Positions 25,657-35,118 of a stretch of DNA of 64,000 nt are shown piece by piece. The stretch is taken from positions 1 to 64,000 of the forward strand of contig NZ_BMWH01000033.1 in the NCBI RefSeq assembly GCF_014651135.1, written 5' to 3'. The DNA is from Streptomyces echinoruber. Lineage in GTDB: Bacteria; Actinomycetota; Actinomycetes; Streptomycetales; Streptomycetaceae. A program made the position numbers and the translations under genes. Within the stretch, counting starts at the first letter, position 1. The number at the start of each line of letters is the position of its first letter. The notes beneath the pieces are model-generated. The model searched no databases. It saw only the letters and a program-made list of their open reading frames with translations, and was not told the DNA's origin.

Positions 25657-25775
25657 GGCGGGCACCGACACACCCCACTGGCCGTCGGCCCGGTGCAGCG
25701 CGACACCACCCGGCACCGCAGGCCCGCCGGGTCGCCTCACGCTGCCCGGCCTCCGCCGTTTCGCGAGGAGGAAGC

Positions 25776-26468
25776 ATGCACGAGCACGACACCCCCACCC
25801 GCCGCGTCACCCGCAGAGGGTTCCTCGGCGGCGCCGGCGCCCTGGCGCTGGCCACCACGTCCGGGCTGCTCCTGCCCACCACCGCCCGCGCGGACACGAC
25901 CATCACCACCAACCAGACCGGCACCAACAACGGCTTCTACTACTCGTTCTGGACCGACGGCGGCGGGTCGGTCTCCATGACGCTGGGGTCCGGCGGCAAC
26001 TACCGCACCTCCTGGACCAACTGCGGCAACTTCGTGTGCGGCAAGGGCTGGAGCAACGGCGGCCGAAGGACCGTCAGCTACTCGGGCAGCTTCAACCCGT
26101 CCGGCAACGGCTACCTGGCGCTTTACGGCTGGACGTCGAACCCGCTGGTCGAGTACTACATCGTCGACAACTGGGGCACCTACCGGCCCACGGGCACCTA
26201 CAAGGGCACGGTCACCAGCGACGGCGGCACCTACGACATCTACCAGACGACGCGCTACAACGCCCCCTCCGTCGAAGGCACGCGCACCTTCAACCAGTAC
26301 TGGAGCGTGCGGCAGTCGAAGCGGACCGGCGGCACCATCACCACCGGCAACCACTTCGACGCCTGGGCGCGCGCCGGCATGCCGCTGGGCAGCTTCAGCT
26401 ACTACATGATCCTCGCGACGGAGGGCTACCAGAGCAGCGGAAGCTCCAACATCACCGTGAACGGCTGA
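25776..26468 (+). CDS. Secreted endo-1,4-beta-xylanase, GH11
   Basis: A 230-residue GH11 xylanase hydrolysing internal xylan bonds outside the cell. The N-terminus carries a twin-arginine signal (VTRRGFLGGAGALALATT) with likely cleavage after ARA near residue 39. The mature enzyme shows the family signatures VEYYIVDNWGTYRPTG, with nucleophile E126, and ATEGYQSSGSSNITV, with acid/base E216, plus YNAPSVEGTRTFNQYWSVR. It consists of the catalytic domain alone and lacks the carbohydrate-binding module of longer homologues. ATG 25776 follows GAGGAGGAA. An upstream palindrome and a downstream terminator make it a self-contained regulated unit. Confidence 0.95.
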   Translation: MHEHDTPTRRVTRRGFLGGAGALALATTSGLLLPTTARADTTITTNQTGTNNGFYYSFWTDGGGSVSMTLGSGGNYRTSWTNCGNFVCGKGWSNGGRRTVSYSGSFNPSGNGYLALYGWTSNPLVEYYIVDNWGTYRPTGTYKGTVTSDGGTYDIYQTTRYNAPSVEGTRTFNQYWSVRQSKRTGGTITTGNHFDAWARAGMPLGSFSYYMILATEGYQSSGSSNITVNG

Positions 26469-26475
26469 ACACCCG

Positions 26476-26540
26476 CCGGACCAGGCAGCCGGACCAGGCA
26501 GCCGGACAGGGCAGCCGGACAGGGCAGCCGGAGAAGACAG
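26476..26540 (+). repeat. 13-bp x 5 tandem repeat after the xylanase gene
   Basis: Five 13-bp units starting CCGGACCAGGCAG (two exact), then CCGGACAGGGCAG (two exact) and a diverged fifth, beginning eight bases after the stop codon and ending shortly before a terminator. They should lie in the 3' untranslated region. Confidence 0.85.
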
Positions 26541-26565
26541 CAGGGACAGAACAGCCAGGAAAGCC

Positions 26566-26595
26566 AGGAGGCCGCCGCTTCGCCGGCGGCCTCCT
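26566..26595 (+). terminator. Xylanase terminator
   Basis: Perfect 12-bp arms AGGAGGCCGCCG (26566-26577) and CGGCGGCCTCCT (26584-26595) with a six-base CTTCGC loop. Confidence 0.85.
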
Positions 26596-26797
26596 GTGTG
26601 CCCGTATCGCCCGCGCCGGCCGTGTGCGTCCCCCCGGGCGCCACGGGGTACCGGCCCCGCCGAGCGGTACGCGGCGCCTGGCGGGCGGCGGCGCCGTGGG
26701 CGTCCCGGTCCGTTGCCCGGGCCCTTCGGCCCCTGTCGTCCTCCCGCCGTGCGCATACGGTGGAGTGGTGATCAACGCCCGGAGAGGAGAAGGACGC

Positions 26798-27811
26798 GTG
26801 GAGATCGTCGCCTACGGTGTCCTGGCGGACGAGGAGCCGCTGCTGCGGGACGCCTTCGAGCGGGCCTTCGCGGACCGGCACCGGCTGCGCTGCCTGGGAC
26901 TGTTCCTCAACCGGGACACCGCCCCGACGGCCGCCGGACACGAGATCGTGCTCAGCAGCGTCAACGACACCCTCGACGCCGAGGTGCTGCGGCAACTGGC
27001 CCAGGAGGGCACCCGGATGATCGCCCAGCGGGCCACCGGCTACAACAACATCGACCTCTCCGCGGCCAGGGAACTCGGGCTGACCGTGGCGCGGGTGTCC
27101 TTCTACTCGCCGTACTCGGTGGCCGAGTTCGCCTGGGCCCTCGCCCTGGCCGTCAACCGGCGCCTGGTGCGCGCGGTGCACCGCACCCGGGACTTCGACT
27201 TCCGTCTGGACGGGCTGATGGGCCGCGACCTGCACGGCCGTACGGCCGGAGTGGTGGGCACCGGGAAGATCGGCGCGGCGTTCGCCCGGATCGCCCACGG
27301 GTTCGGGATGCGGCTGCTGGGCTGGGACATCGCCGAGAACCCCGACTGCCTCGCGCTCGGCATGGAGTACGTCGAGCGCGAGCGGCTGTTCGCCGAGGCG
27401 GACCTGATCAGCCTGCACGTGCCGCTGCTGCCGGACACCCACCACCTGGTCGACGCCAAGACGCTGGCCCGCATGAGGAACGACGCGATCCTGATCAACT
27501 CCAGCCGCGGCGGCCTCGTCGACACCGACGCCCTCCTGGAGGCCCTGCGCGCCGGCCGGCTGGGCGGCGTCGGCCTGGACGTCTACGAGGAGGAGGCCGG
27601 GGTGTTCTTCCTCGACAAGTCCCTGGAGGTCATGACCGACGAGCGCCTCGCCCGGCTCATGACGTTCAACAACGTGCTCGTCACCTCGCACCAGGCGTAC
27701 TTCACCCGGGACGCCGTCGGCCAGATCGCCGCCACCAGCGTGCGCAACGTCGAGGACCACCTCGCGGGCCGCACCGGCGACAATGTGCTGGTGGCGCCGC
27801 CCGCGCCCTGA
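26798..27811 (+). CDS. D-2-hydroxyacid dehydrogenase (LdhA-like)
   Basis: A 337-residue NAD-dependent D-isomer-specific dehydrogenase, most like fermentative D-lactate dehydrogenases. The nucleotide-binding motif is VVGTGKIGAAFARI, and catalytic residues are Arg in NSSRGGLVD, Glu in VYEEEAG and His in TSHQAYFT. The family-typical FLDKSLEVMTDERL loop is also present. The start is GTG 26798, preceded by GGAGAGGAGAAGGA; the upstream in-frame GTG is not supported. It reduces pyruvate or a related 2-oxoacid in the cytoplasm. It forms its own unit with a hairpin after it. Confidence 0.85.
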   Translation: MEIVAYGVLADEEPLLRDAFERAFADRHRLRCLGLFLNRDTAPTAAGHEIVLSSVNDTLDAEVLRQLAQEGTRMIAQRATGYNNIDLSAARELGLTVARVSFYSPYSVAEFAWALALAVNRRLVRAVHRTRDFDFRLDGLMGRDLHGRTAGVVGTGKIGAAFARIAHGFGMRLLGWDIAENPDCLALGMEYVERERLFAEADLISLHVPLLPDTHHLVDAKTLARMRNDAILINSSRGGLVDTDALLEALRAGRLGGVGLDVYEEEAGVFFLDKSLEVMTDERLARLMTFNNVLVTSHQAYFTRDAVGQIAATSVRNVEDHLAGRTGDNVLVAPPAP

Positions 27812-27842
27812 CCGAGCATCCGGGCGGGGCGACGCACGGGTG

Positions 27843-27900
27843 CCGGTGGGCCGTCCGGCCCTGGCGCGAACGCCCGGCCGGGGGACTGTCGGCCCACCGG
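27843..27900 (+). terminator. Long terminator hairpin after the hydroxyacid dehydrogenase
   Basis: Perfect 11-bp arms CCGGTGGGCCG (27843-27853) and CGGCCCACCGG (27890-27900) with further G+C pairing in the loop. The rest of the spacer to 28138 contains no gene I can support. Confidence 0.6.
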
Positions 27901-28138
27901 CGATGGACCGGTCGGCCGCAGCACCGGCCCGGCCCGGCGCCGCATGCTGATCACCGACCGATCCGGAGGTGTCCCGTGCGTCGCTGCGACCGGCGTCCGT
28001 GCGGCCGTATTCCCCGCCGCCACCGCCACGGACGCCGCGCACGGTCCGGGCCGGTCGCCGTCCGGCCGCCCGCCTCGTCTGCCCTGACCCCCGGGCGGCC
28101 GGACGAACGACGCGTACCAGCCGGGCACGGAGGTTTCG

Positions 28139-28894
28139 GTGAGCGGTGTGAGCGGTGCCCGTGCGATCCGGCGGCAGCACCAGGACATCGCCGAGAGGCC
28201 CTTCCAGGACGCCGTCTCGGTGACCGCCGGCGGACTGCGCGCACGGTGGCTCATCGCGGCAGACGGCCTGCACTCGCCCCTGCGCCGCCATCTCGGCGTC
28301 CACGCCCACCACGGCGGACTGCGCCGCTTCGGCATCCGCCACCACTGGTACGTCCGGCCGTGGACATCGGCCGTGGAAGTGACCTGGGGCCCGCACGCGG
28401 AGGCGTACGTCACCCCCGTCGCCGCCGACCAGATCGGTGTCGCGGTGCTGTACCGCCCCGAACAGTCACCCGCGGCGGCGGCACAGCACGCCTACGACGC
28501 CCTGCTCTCCGGATTCCCCGCCCTTCGCCGTCGTCTGGCCGACGCGACAGCGGCCTCGCCGGTACGGGGAGCCGGGCCGATGCCGCAGCGGCCCGAGCGC
28601 CGGGTCGTGGGCCGGGTCCTGCTCGTGGGCGACTCCGCCGGATACGAGGACGCCCTGACCGGAGAAGGCATCAGCCTGGCCCTCGCCCAGGCCCAGGCCG
28701 CCGTCGACGCACTACTGGCCGACGCCCCGCACCGCTACGAACGGCAGTGGCACCGCACCACCCGCCGCTACCGCCTGCTCACCCGTGGCCTCGTCCGCGC
28801 CACCACCCGCCCGGCCCCAAGAGCCCTCCTGGTACCGGCGTGCCGGGCGGCGCCCACCCTCTTCACCGGTGTCGTCAACCAGCTGGCCCGCTGA
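28139..28894 (+). pseudogene. FAD-dependent monooxygenase, N-terminally truncated remnant
   Basis: The frame from GTG 28139, which does have a GGAGG upstream, encodes only the C-terminal two thirds of a PHBH-like flavoprotein. Present are the middle motif ARWLIAADGLHSPLRRHLGV and the second FAD motif GRVLLVGDSAGYEDALTGEGISLAL, with the usual closing ALLVPACRAAPTLF. The first about 100 residues, including the essential GxGxxG dinucleotide-binding motif, are missing, and the upstream 180 nt do not encode them in any frame. Intact relatives are about 350 residues and often sit in type III polyketide synthase clusters. A 251-residue protein could be made but should not bind FAD normally. Confidence 0.75.
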
Positions 28895-29020
28895 CAGCCG
28901 GTCCTCATCCGAAGGGGAGCAGCCTGCCCGACGTGCCCCGTGCGCTTCCCGCATTCCGGGCACTTCACCTCACCGGTACCGCCCTGAGCGGCTGCCGGCT
29001 TCTTCCCCGGGTGGCGGCCC

Positions 29021-29583
29021 CGCACCGCGGACCTCGCTCCCGCACCCGGCGGCCGGGTCCACATCCCCGAACTGCGCGCCGCCGCACCGAGGTCGAGGCC
29101 GCCCCGGGAATGAGGCAGCAGACATGGACCTTCGGCGGCACCGCCCCCGGCCCCGCCCTGCGCGGCCGGATCGGCGACGTCTTCGAGACCACCCTGGTCG
29201 ACGACGACCCCGGCATGGGCCACGGCATCGACTTCCATGCCGACTCCCTCGCCCCGGACACCGCGATGCGCACCATCGGGCCCGGCGAGCGCCTGGTGTA
29301 CCGGTTCCGTGCCGAGAAGGCCGGCGCGTTGCTGTACCACTGCGGCACCGCGCCCATGCGCCGGCACATCGGCAACGGCATGTACGGCGCCGCCGTCGTC
29401 GACCCGCCCGGTCTGCGGAAGGCCGACCACGAGTACCTGCTGGTCTCCTCCGAGCTCCACCTCGGCACGCCGGGCAGTGCGGCCCAGGTGGCGAAGAGGC
29501 GTCAGGGCACGCCGGACGCCTGGGTGTTCAACGGGGTCGCCGCGCAGTACGCCCAACGGCCGCTCGTGGCCTCGGCCAGGAGC
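29021..29583 (+). pseudogene. Multicopper oxidase-type cupredoxin gene, broken at both ends
   Basis: Two frames are needed to read this homologue. RTADLAPAPGGRVHIPELRA (from 29021) is in one frame, and TEVEAAPGMRQQTWTFGG onward (from about 29080) is in another. The second part contains the first cupredoxin domain of a nitrite-reductase-like multicopper oxidase: FETTLVDDDPGMGHGIDFHA, ALLYHCGTAPMRRHIGNGMYG and WVFNGVAAQYAQRPL. After that the sequence loses similarity and runs into a 29-bp tandem repeat, so the second copper domain is gone. This is decayed rather than simply mis-sequenced. Confidence 0.75.
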
Positions 29584-29649
29584 GGCGACACCACCCAGGA
29601 CGAGGCGGCAAAGCAACCGCGGTCTCCGCGGTCGGTGCCGGTCCCGGCC

Positions 29650-29707
29650 GCTCCGGCCCGTCTGCTCCCGTGCGCGCCGCTCCGGCCCGCCTGCTCCCGT
29701 GCGCGCC
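29650..29707. repeat. 29-bp x 2 tandem repeat at the end of the oxidase remnant
   Basis: Two 29-bp copies (29650-29678, 29679-29707) differing at one base, both beginning GCTCCGGCCCG. They lie where the multicopper oxidase similarity ends. Confidence 0.85.
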
Positions 29708-29741
29708 GCCTCCCTGGGCCCCCGGCGTCCCGTGCGCGGAG

Positions 29742-30755
29742 TCAGGGGCGCAGGACGAGGCGGATCGGGTCGCCCTCCTTCTTCCGCAGCCGCTCGACCG
29801 CCTCGGCGGCCCGGGCCAGCGGCAGTACGGCGCTGACGGAGCCGGAGAAGTCCAGCCGTCCGCCCTCGATCAGCCGCAGCAGTTGCGGCAGCGCCACCGG
29901 CATGTCCGAGCCGTAGTGGCCGCGGATCTGCTGCTGGAGGTAGCTGAAGTGGGTGCCGTGGGTGAGGGTGAGCGGCTTGTCGGTCAGCCCGACCAGCACC
30001 AGGCGCCCCCTGGGGGCGAGGACGGAGACCGCCTGCTCCCGGACGATCGGCACACCCGCGAAGTCGAAGGCGACGGCCAGGCCGGACCCGCCGGTCGCGG
30101 CGCGCACGGCCGCGCGCAGATCAGGGTTGGCCGGGTCCAGGGCGAGGTCCGCCCCGGCGGCCAGGGCCCGTTGCCGGGCCGTGGGGTTGGGGTCCACGGC
30201 GACGATCGGGCAGGCGCCGATCACCCGCAGCAGCTGCACCGCGTGCACTCCCAGGCCGCCGACGCCCCACACGCCCACGGCCTCGGCGGGCCGGACGGCG
30301 CCGGTCTGTGTGATCGCGCCCCAGGGCGTGGACACGGCGTCGGGGATGATCGCGCCCTGCTCGAAGGGGATGGCGTCGGGCAGCGCGGTCATCGCGTCGG
30401 CCGCGGACAGCGCGTACTCGGCCCAGCCGCCGTCGTAGTCGACGCCGCGCGTGTAGGTCACGCCGTCGCGGATCTGCCCGGCGTGCAGCACCACGCGCTG
30501 CCCGGGAGTCCACGCGGTGACCCCCTCCCCGGTCCCGGCGACCGTGCCGGACACCTCGTGGCCGAGGGTGACGGTGTCGCCGCGCAGGAAGAGGGGAGTG
30601 AGCGTGCCGTCGACGAGGTGCACGTCGGACAGGCACACCCCGGCGGCCTCGACCTTCACCAGCACCTCGCCGGGGCCCGGCTGGGGGCGGGGCACCTCCT
30701 CGACGCGCAGGGTGCGGCTCGGCACGTGCAGGCGGGCGGCGAGCATCCGGTCCAT
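29742..30755 (-). CDS. Zinc-dependent alcohol dehydrogenase (MDR family)
   Basis: A 337-residue medium-chain dehydrogenase. The catalytic zinc region reads VEAAGVCLSDVHLVDG and TVTLGHEVSGTVAGTG, and the cofactor motif is GVWGVGGLGVHAVQL. The four-cysteine structural zinc loop of classical enzymes is absent and is replaced by HAGQIRDGVTYTRGVDYDGG. ATG 30755 follows GAGGAGGT; an ATG at 30746 is an alternative. It is divergent from a TetR regulator, with a near-palindrome between them. Control of the dehydrogenase by that regulator is likely. The substrate is a primary or secondary alcohol not identifiable from sequence. Confidence 0.85.
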   Translation of the reverse strand: MDRMLAARLHVPSRTLRVEEVPRPQPGPGEVLVKVEAAGVCLSDVHLVDGTLTPLFLRGDTVTLGHEVSGTVAGTGEGVTAWTPGQRVVLHAGQIRDGVTYTRGVDYDGGWAEYALSAADAMTALPDAIPFEQGAIIPDAVSTPWGAITQTGAVRPAEAVGVWGVGGLGVHAVQLLRVIGACPIVAVDPNPTARQRALAAGADLALDPANPDLRAAVRAATGGSGLAVAFDFAGVPIVREQAVSVLAPRGRLVLVGLTDKPLTLTHGTHFSYLQQQIRGHYGSDMPVALPQLLRLIEGGRLDFSGSVSAVLPLARAAEAVERLRKKEGDPIRLVLRP

Positions 30756-30830
30756 GGCGTGACCTCCTCGGTGCGGGGGCGCGCCCTGCCCCACTGGCGC
30801 GGGTCGCCTCGCGTTCACCGTACACCTATC

Positions 30831-30844
30831 GCAAGTCGAGTTGC
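30831..30844. promoter_or_regulatory. Candidate TetR operator between ADH and regulator
   Basis: GCAAGTCGAGTTGC is a 14-bp palindrome with one mismatched pair, placed 14 nt before the regulator start and 75 nt before the dehydrogenase start. TATGGT (30847-30852), six bases before the regulator ATG, could be the -10 of a leaderless transcript, so binding here would block it. Confidence 0.5.
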
Positions 30845-30858
30845 TTTATGGTGGGGTG

Positions 30859-31485
30859 ATGGCCGCCACCCCGTCCGGACATCCTCCCGCCTCCCCTTCT
30901 TCCCAGGCCGCCGCCGCGCCGTTGCGCCGCCGCGGCGAGCGCATGCGGCAGGCCGTGCTCGCCGCCACCACCCGGCTGCTGTCCACCCAGGGCCTGGCGG
31001 GGACGACCGTGGCGGCCGTGGCCCGTGCCGCCGGGGTCCACGAGACGTCGGTCTACCGCCGCTGGACGACCCGGGAGAACCTGATCCTGGACGCGCTGAC
31101 CACCGAGCTGGACACCGCGCTGCCGCTGCCCGACACCGGTGAGGTGCGCGAGGACCTGGTGCGCTTCTTCACGGCGCTGGCCCGGCTGCTCGACACCGCG
31201 CAGGGCCGCGCCCTGCTGCGCCTGAGCGTCGAACACGACGACACCCTCGCCGACCGCCGGCTGCCCTACTGGACCGAGCGGCTTCAGCGCGCGGCCGTCC
31301 TGGTGCGGCGCGGCGTCGAGCGGGGCCAGCTGCCCGCCGGCACCGATCCCGGCCTGGTCGTGGAGGCCGTCGGCGGCGCGCTCTTCGCACGGACGCTGCT
31401 CAGCGGGGCCCCGCTGGGGGAGCCCCTGGTGCGGGACCTGGTCGCGTTGGTCCTCGACGGCGCGCGGGGCGGGCGGAGCCGCTGA
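30859..31485 (+). CDS. TetR-family transcriptional regulator
   Basis: A 208-residue repressor. After a 25-residue disordered start comes the helix-turn-helix: RMRQAVLAATTRLLSTQGL, then TVAAVARAAGVHETSVYRRW. The C-terminal ligand-binding domain is of the TetR_C-type and all helical (YWTERLQRAAVLVRRGVERG, EAVGGALFARTLLSG). ATG 30859 is chosen as start; the 30841 TTG lacks support. It probably represses itself and the divergent alcohol dehydrogenase through the palindrome at 30831-30844. Confidence 0.9.
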   Translation: MAATPSGHPPASPSSQAAAAPLRRRGERMRQAVLAATTRLLSTQGLAGTTVAAVARAAGVHETSVYRRWTTRENLILDALTTELDTALPLPDTGEVREDLVRFFTALARLLDTAQGRALLRLSVEHDDTLADRRLPYWTERLQRAAVLVRRGVERGQLPAGTDPGLVVEAVGGALFARTLLSGAPLGEPLVRDLVALVLDGARGGRSR

Positions 31486-31821
31486 GCGGTCCCGGACTCC
31501 CGCCGGGGCCACCGGTTATGGTCCGGCCCTTCCGGCACGGCGCGGCACGGCGCGGCGCAGCACGGCGCGGCACGCCCGCCCGCTCCCGCCGCCCCGTGCG
31601 GCGAGCCGTACCCGGGCCGGGGCGGTGGCCCGGACCGGGTCGGCGCCGCGGTCCGCGCCGGGACGGTGGTCCGTCCCGGGTACGGCGCCGCGGTCCGCCG
31701 GGCGCCTCCCCGGCCGTCGGCCCCGCCCGGTGAGCACGCGGGCGGGCACGGCCGGCTTGCGGGCGGCCTGCGCGGGCGTAGTGTCGGAGCAGGGTGTGCC
31801 GCCGGGTGAGGGAGCGGGCGT
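31486..31821 (+). promoter_or_regulatory. Leader of the formate dehydrogenase operon, 336 nt
   Basis: No gene is seen. A 10-bp unit GCACGGCGCG occurs three times (31535-31544, 31545-31554, 31560-31569). TTGCGG (31757-31762) and TAGTGT (31779-31784) with a 16-nt gap form a plausible sigma-70-type promoter about 40 nt before the operon start. Confidence 0.5.
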
Positions 31822-34800
31822 ATGGGTGTGAAGCGGTGGGTCGGCGCCTGGCCGGTGTACCGGCAGCTCACCGGAGCCGACCGGCTCGGCCGCGGCAGGG
31901 CGGTCCAGTCCCGGCGCTCCGCCGGTCTCGGCCCCCGCACGGCCGACGCGGACCGGGTGGCGGACTCGGTCTGCCCCTACTGCGCGGTGGGCTGCGCGCA
32001 GCGCGTCTACGTCAAGGACGAGCGCGTCGTCCAGATCGAGGGCAACCCGGACAGCCCGGTCTCGCGCGGCCGCCTGTGCCCGAAGGGCTCCGCCAGCAAG
32101 CAGCTCGTCACCGGCCCGCAGCGCGAGCGGAAGGTGCGCTACCGGCCGCCGTACGCCACCGAGTGGCAGGACCTGGACCTCGACGTGGCCATGGAGATGG
32201 TGGCCGACCGGGTGCTGGACGCCCGGCGCCGGGGCTGGCAGGACACCGACGCCTCCGGGCGCCCGCTGCGCCGCACCCTGGGCTTCGCCGGCCTGGGCGG
32301 CGCGACGCTGGACAACGAGGAGAACTACCTCATCAAGAAGCTGTTCACCGCGCTCGGCGCGATCCAGATCGAGAACCAGGCGCGTATTTGACACTCCGCC
32401 ACCGTTCCCGGTCTGGGAACCTCGTTCGGACGCGGCGGCGCCACCGACTACCAGCAGGACCTGGTCAACGCCGACTGCATCGTCATCATGGGCTCGAACA
32501 TGGCCGAGGCCCATCCGGTCGGGTTCCAGTGGGTGATGGAGGCCAAGGCACGCGGCGCGAAGGTCATCCACGTCGACCCGCGCTTCACCCGCACCAGCGC
32601 GCTCGCCGACCGGCACGTCGCGCTGCGGGCCGGCACCGACATCGCCTTCCTGGGCGGGGTGATTCACCACATCCTCTCCCACGGCCTGGACTTCCGGGAG
32701 TACGTGCGGGCGTACACCAACGCGCCGTTCCTGCTGAACGAGCGCTACCAGGACACCGAGGACCTGGACGGGCTGTTCAGCGGCTACGACCCGCACACCG
32801 CCTCCTACGACCCCTCCAGCTGGGCGTACGAGAGCACCGCGGCGCGGGAACGACCGGGCCACCGCGCCAAGGAGCAGGCCGCGCCCTACCGGCACGGCGC
32901 CGGCGGCCCGGCCGTCGAGGACAGTGCCGACGGCATCGCCGCCGACCCGACACTGCAGCACCCGCGGTGCGTGTACCAGGTGCTCAAGCGGCACTTCGCC
33001 CGCTACACCCCGCAGATGGTCGAACGGATCTGCGGAGTCCCCCGGGAGGTGTTCCTGGAGGTGTGCCGGGCCTGGACGGAGAACTCCGGCCGCGAGCGCA
33101 CCGCGGCCCTGGTGTACAGCGTCGGCTGGACGCAGCACTCCACCGGCGCCCAGTACATCCGCGCCGGCTCGATCATCCAGCTGCTGCTGGGCAACATCGG
33201 CCGTCCCGGCGGCGGCGTCTACGCGCTGCGCGGGCACGCCTCCATCCAGGGCTCGACGGACATCCCGACCCTGTTCAACCTGCTGCCCGGCTACCTGCCG
33301 ATGCCGGACGCCACCCACGAGGACCTGGCCGCCTACCTGGACGGTGTCCGCCGCCCCGGCCAGAAGGGCTTCTGGGGCAACGCCGACGCCTACGCGGTCT
33401 CGCTGCTGAAGGAGTACTGGGGACAGGCGGCCACCGCGGAGAACGACTACTGCTTCGGCCACCTGCCCCGCATCGACGGCGACCACGGCACCTACCGCAC
33501 CGCGATGGACATGGTCGACGGGAAGGTCTTCGGCTACTTCCTGCTCGGCCAGAACCCCGCCGTCGGCTCCGCGCACGGGCGCCTGCAGCGCCTGGGCATG
33601 GCCAACCTGGACTGGCTCGTCGTCCGCGACCTGAACATGATCGAGAGCGCCACCTTCTGGAAGGACGCCCCCGAGATCGAGACCGGGGAGATCGTCACCG
33701 AGCGCTGCCGCACGGAGGTGTTCTTCTTCCCCGCCGCCTCGCACGTGGAGAAGTCCGGCACGTTCACCCAGACCCAGCGCATGCTGCAGTGGCGGGACCA
33801 GGCCGTCGAACCGAGCGGTGACCAGCGCTCCGAGCTGTGGTTCTTCTATCACCTGGGCCGGCTCGTGAAGGAGCGGCTGGCCGGTTCCACCGACGAGCGC
33901 GACCGGCCCGTGCTCGACCTCGCCTGGGACTACGCGACCGAGGGGGACGAGCCGTCCGCGGCGGACGTGCTGCGCCGCATCAACGGCATCGACCTGGCCA
34001 CCGGGCGCGCGGTCGGCGGATACACCGAGCTGAAGGCCGACGGCAGCACCGCCTGCGGCTGCTGGATCTACAGCGGCGTGTACGCCGACGAGGTCAACCA
34101 GGCCCGGCGCCGCACGTCCCGCTTCGAGCAGGGGCCGTACGAAGCCGAATGGGGCTGGACCTGGCCGCTGAACCGGCGCGTGCTGTACAACCGCGCCTCG
34201 GCCGACCCGCAGGGGCGGCCCTGGAGCGAGCGCAAGGCCCTCGTCTGGTGGGACGCGGAGCGCGGCGAGTGGACCGGCCACGACACCCCCGACTTCGAAA
34301 AGCACAAGCCGCCCGATTACCGTCCCCCCGAGGGCGCGTCGGGCCCCGAGGCGCTCGGCGGCGACGACGCGTTCATCATGATGGCCGACGGCAAGGCGTG
34401 GCTGTTCGCCCCGACCGGACTGACGGACGGCCCGCTGCCCACCCACTACGAGCCGCACGAGTCGCCCGTGCGCAACCTCCTGTACGGTCAGCAGGCCAAC
34501 CCCACGCGCAAGGTCTACGGCCGCCGCGACAACCCCTCCAACCCGGCCCCGCCCGAGGCGCACGGCGAGGTGTTCCCCTTCGTCTTCACGGCGTCGCGGC
34601 TCACCGAGCACCACACCGCGGGCGGCATGAGCCGGCAGCTTCCGTACCTGTCGGAGCTGCAGCCGGAGCTGTTCGTGGAGGTGTCGCCGGAACTGGCGGC
34701 CGAACGCGGGCTGCGCCACCTGGACTGGGCCCACGTCGTCACCAGCCGGGCCGCGGTGGAGGCCCGCGTCGTCGTCACCGACCGGCTGGCGCCGCTGCGC

Positions 34801-35118
34801 GTCGAGGGCCGCACCGTCCACCAGGTGTGGATGCCGTACCACTGGGGCCCCACCGGGCTCGCCGCCGGCGACGTCGTCAACGACCTCATCGGGGTGGTGG
34901 TCGAGCCCAATGTGCTGATCCAGGAGAGCAAGGTGCTGACCTGCGACATCCGCCCAGGGCGGCGGCCGCGGGGACCGGCCCTGCTGGAGTACGTCCAGGG
35001 CTACCGCCGCCGGGCCGGGATCACCCCGCTCACCGGCACCCGCGTCATGACGGCGGGCGACGGTGACGGGCACGGACCGGCGCACACCGAACCCGACCGG
35101 CCGGAGGACTCCCCATGA
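31822..35118 (+). CDS. fdhA: Selenocysteine-containing formate dehydrogenase, catalytic alpha subunit
   Basis: A 1098-residue molybdenum/tungsten bis-pterin oxidoreductase oxidising formate to CO2. The N-terminal 4Fe-4S site is C51, C54, C58 and C86 (VCPYCAVGC, GRLCPKG). The frame contains TGA at 32389-32391, which I read as selenocysteine 190. The context NQARI-Sec-HSATVPGLGTSFGRGG matches Sec formate dehydrogenases, where Sec binds the metal. The protein continues in frame with full homology (DCIVIMGSNMAEAHPVGF, GNIGRPGGGVYALRGHA, LTEHHTAGGMSRQLPYLSEL) to 35118. Read conventionally it would look like two genes, 31822-32391 and 32488-35118. GAGGGAG precedes the ATG. No twin-arginine leader is visible, suggesting a cytoplasmic face. 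No selA/selB/selC/selD lies in the window. Confidence 0.92.
32389..32420 (+). promoter_or_regulatory. Bacterial SECIS element at a selenocysteine UGA
   Basis: The UGA (32389-32391) is followed after 12 nt by a perfect hairpin: stem GTTCCC/GGGAAC (32404-32409, 32415-32420) with loop GGTCT. Both the spacing of about 11 nt and the GGU(CU) loop match the E. coli fdhF SECIS recognised by SelB. Confidence 0.85.

Noticed and set aside
31822..32391. Reading the first part of the formate dehydrogenase as a 189-aa gene, or the pair as a pseudogene with a nonsense mutation
   Set aside because: The TGA is at the known selenocysteine position, homology continues in frame, and a SECIS-like hairpin follows at the right distance.
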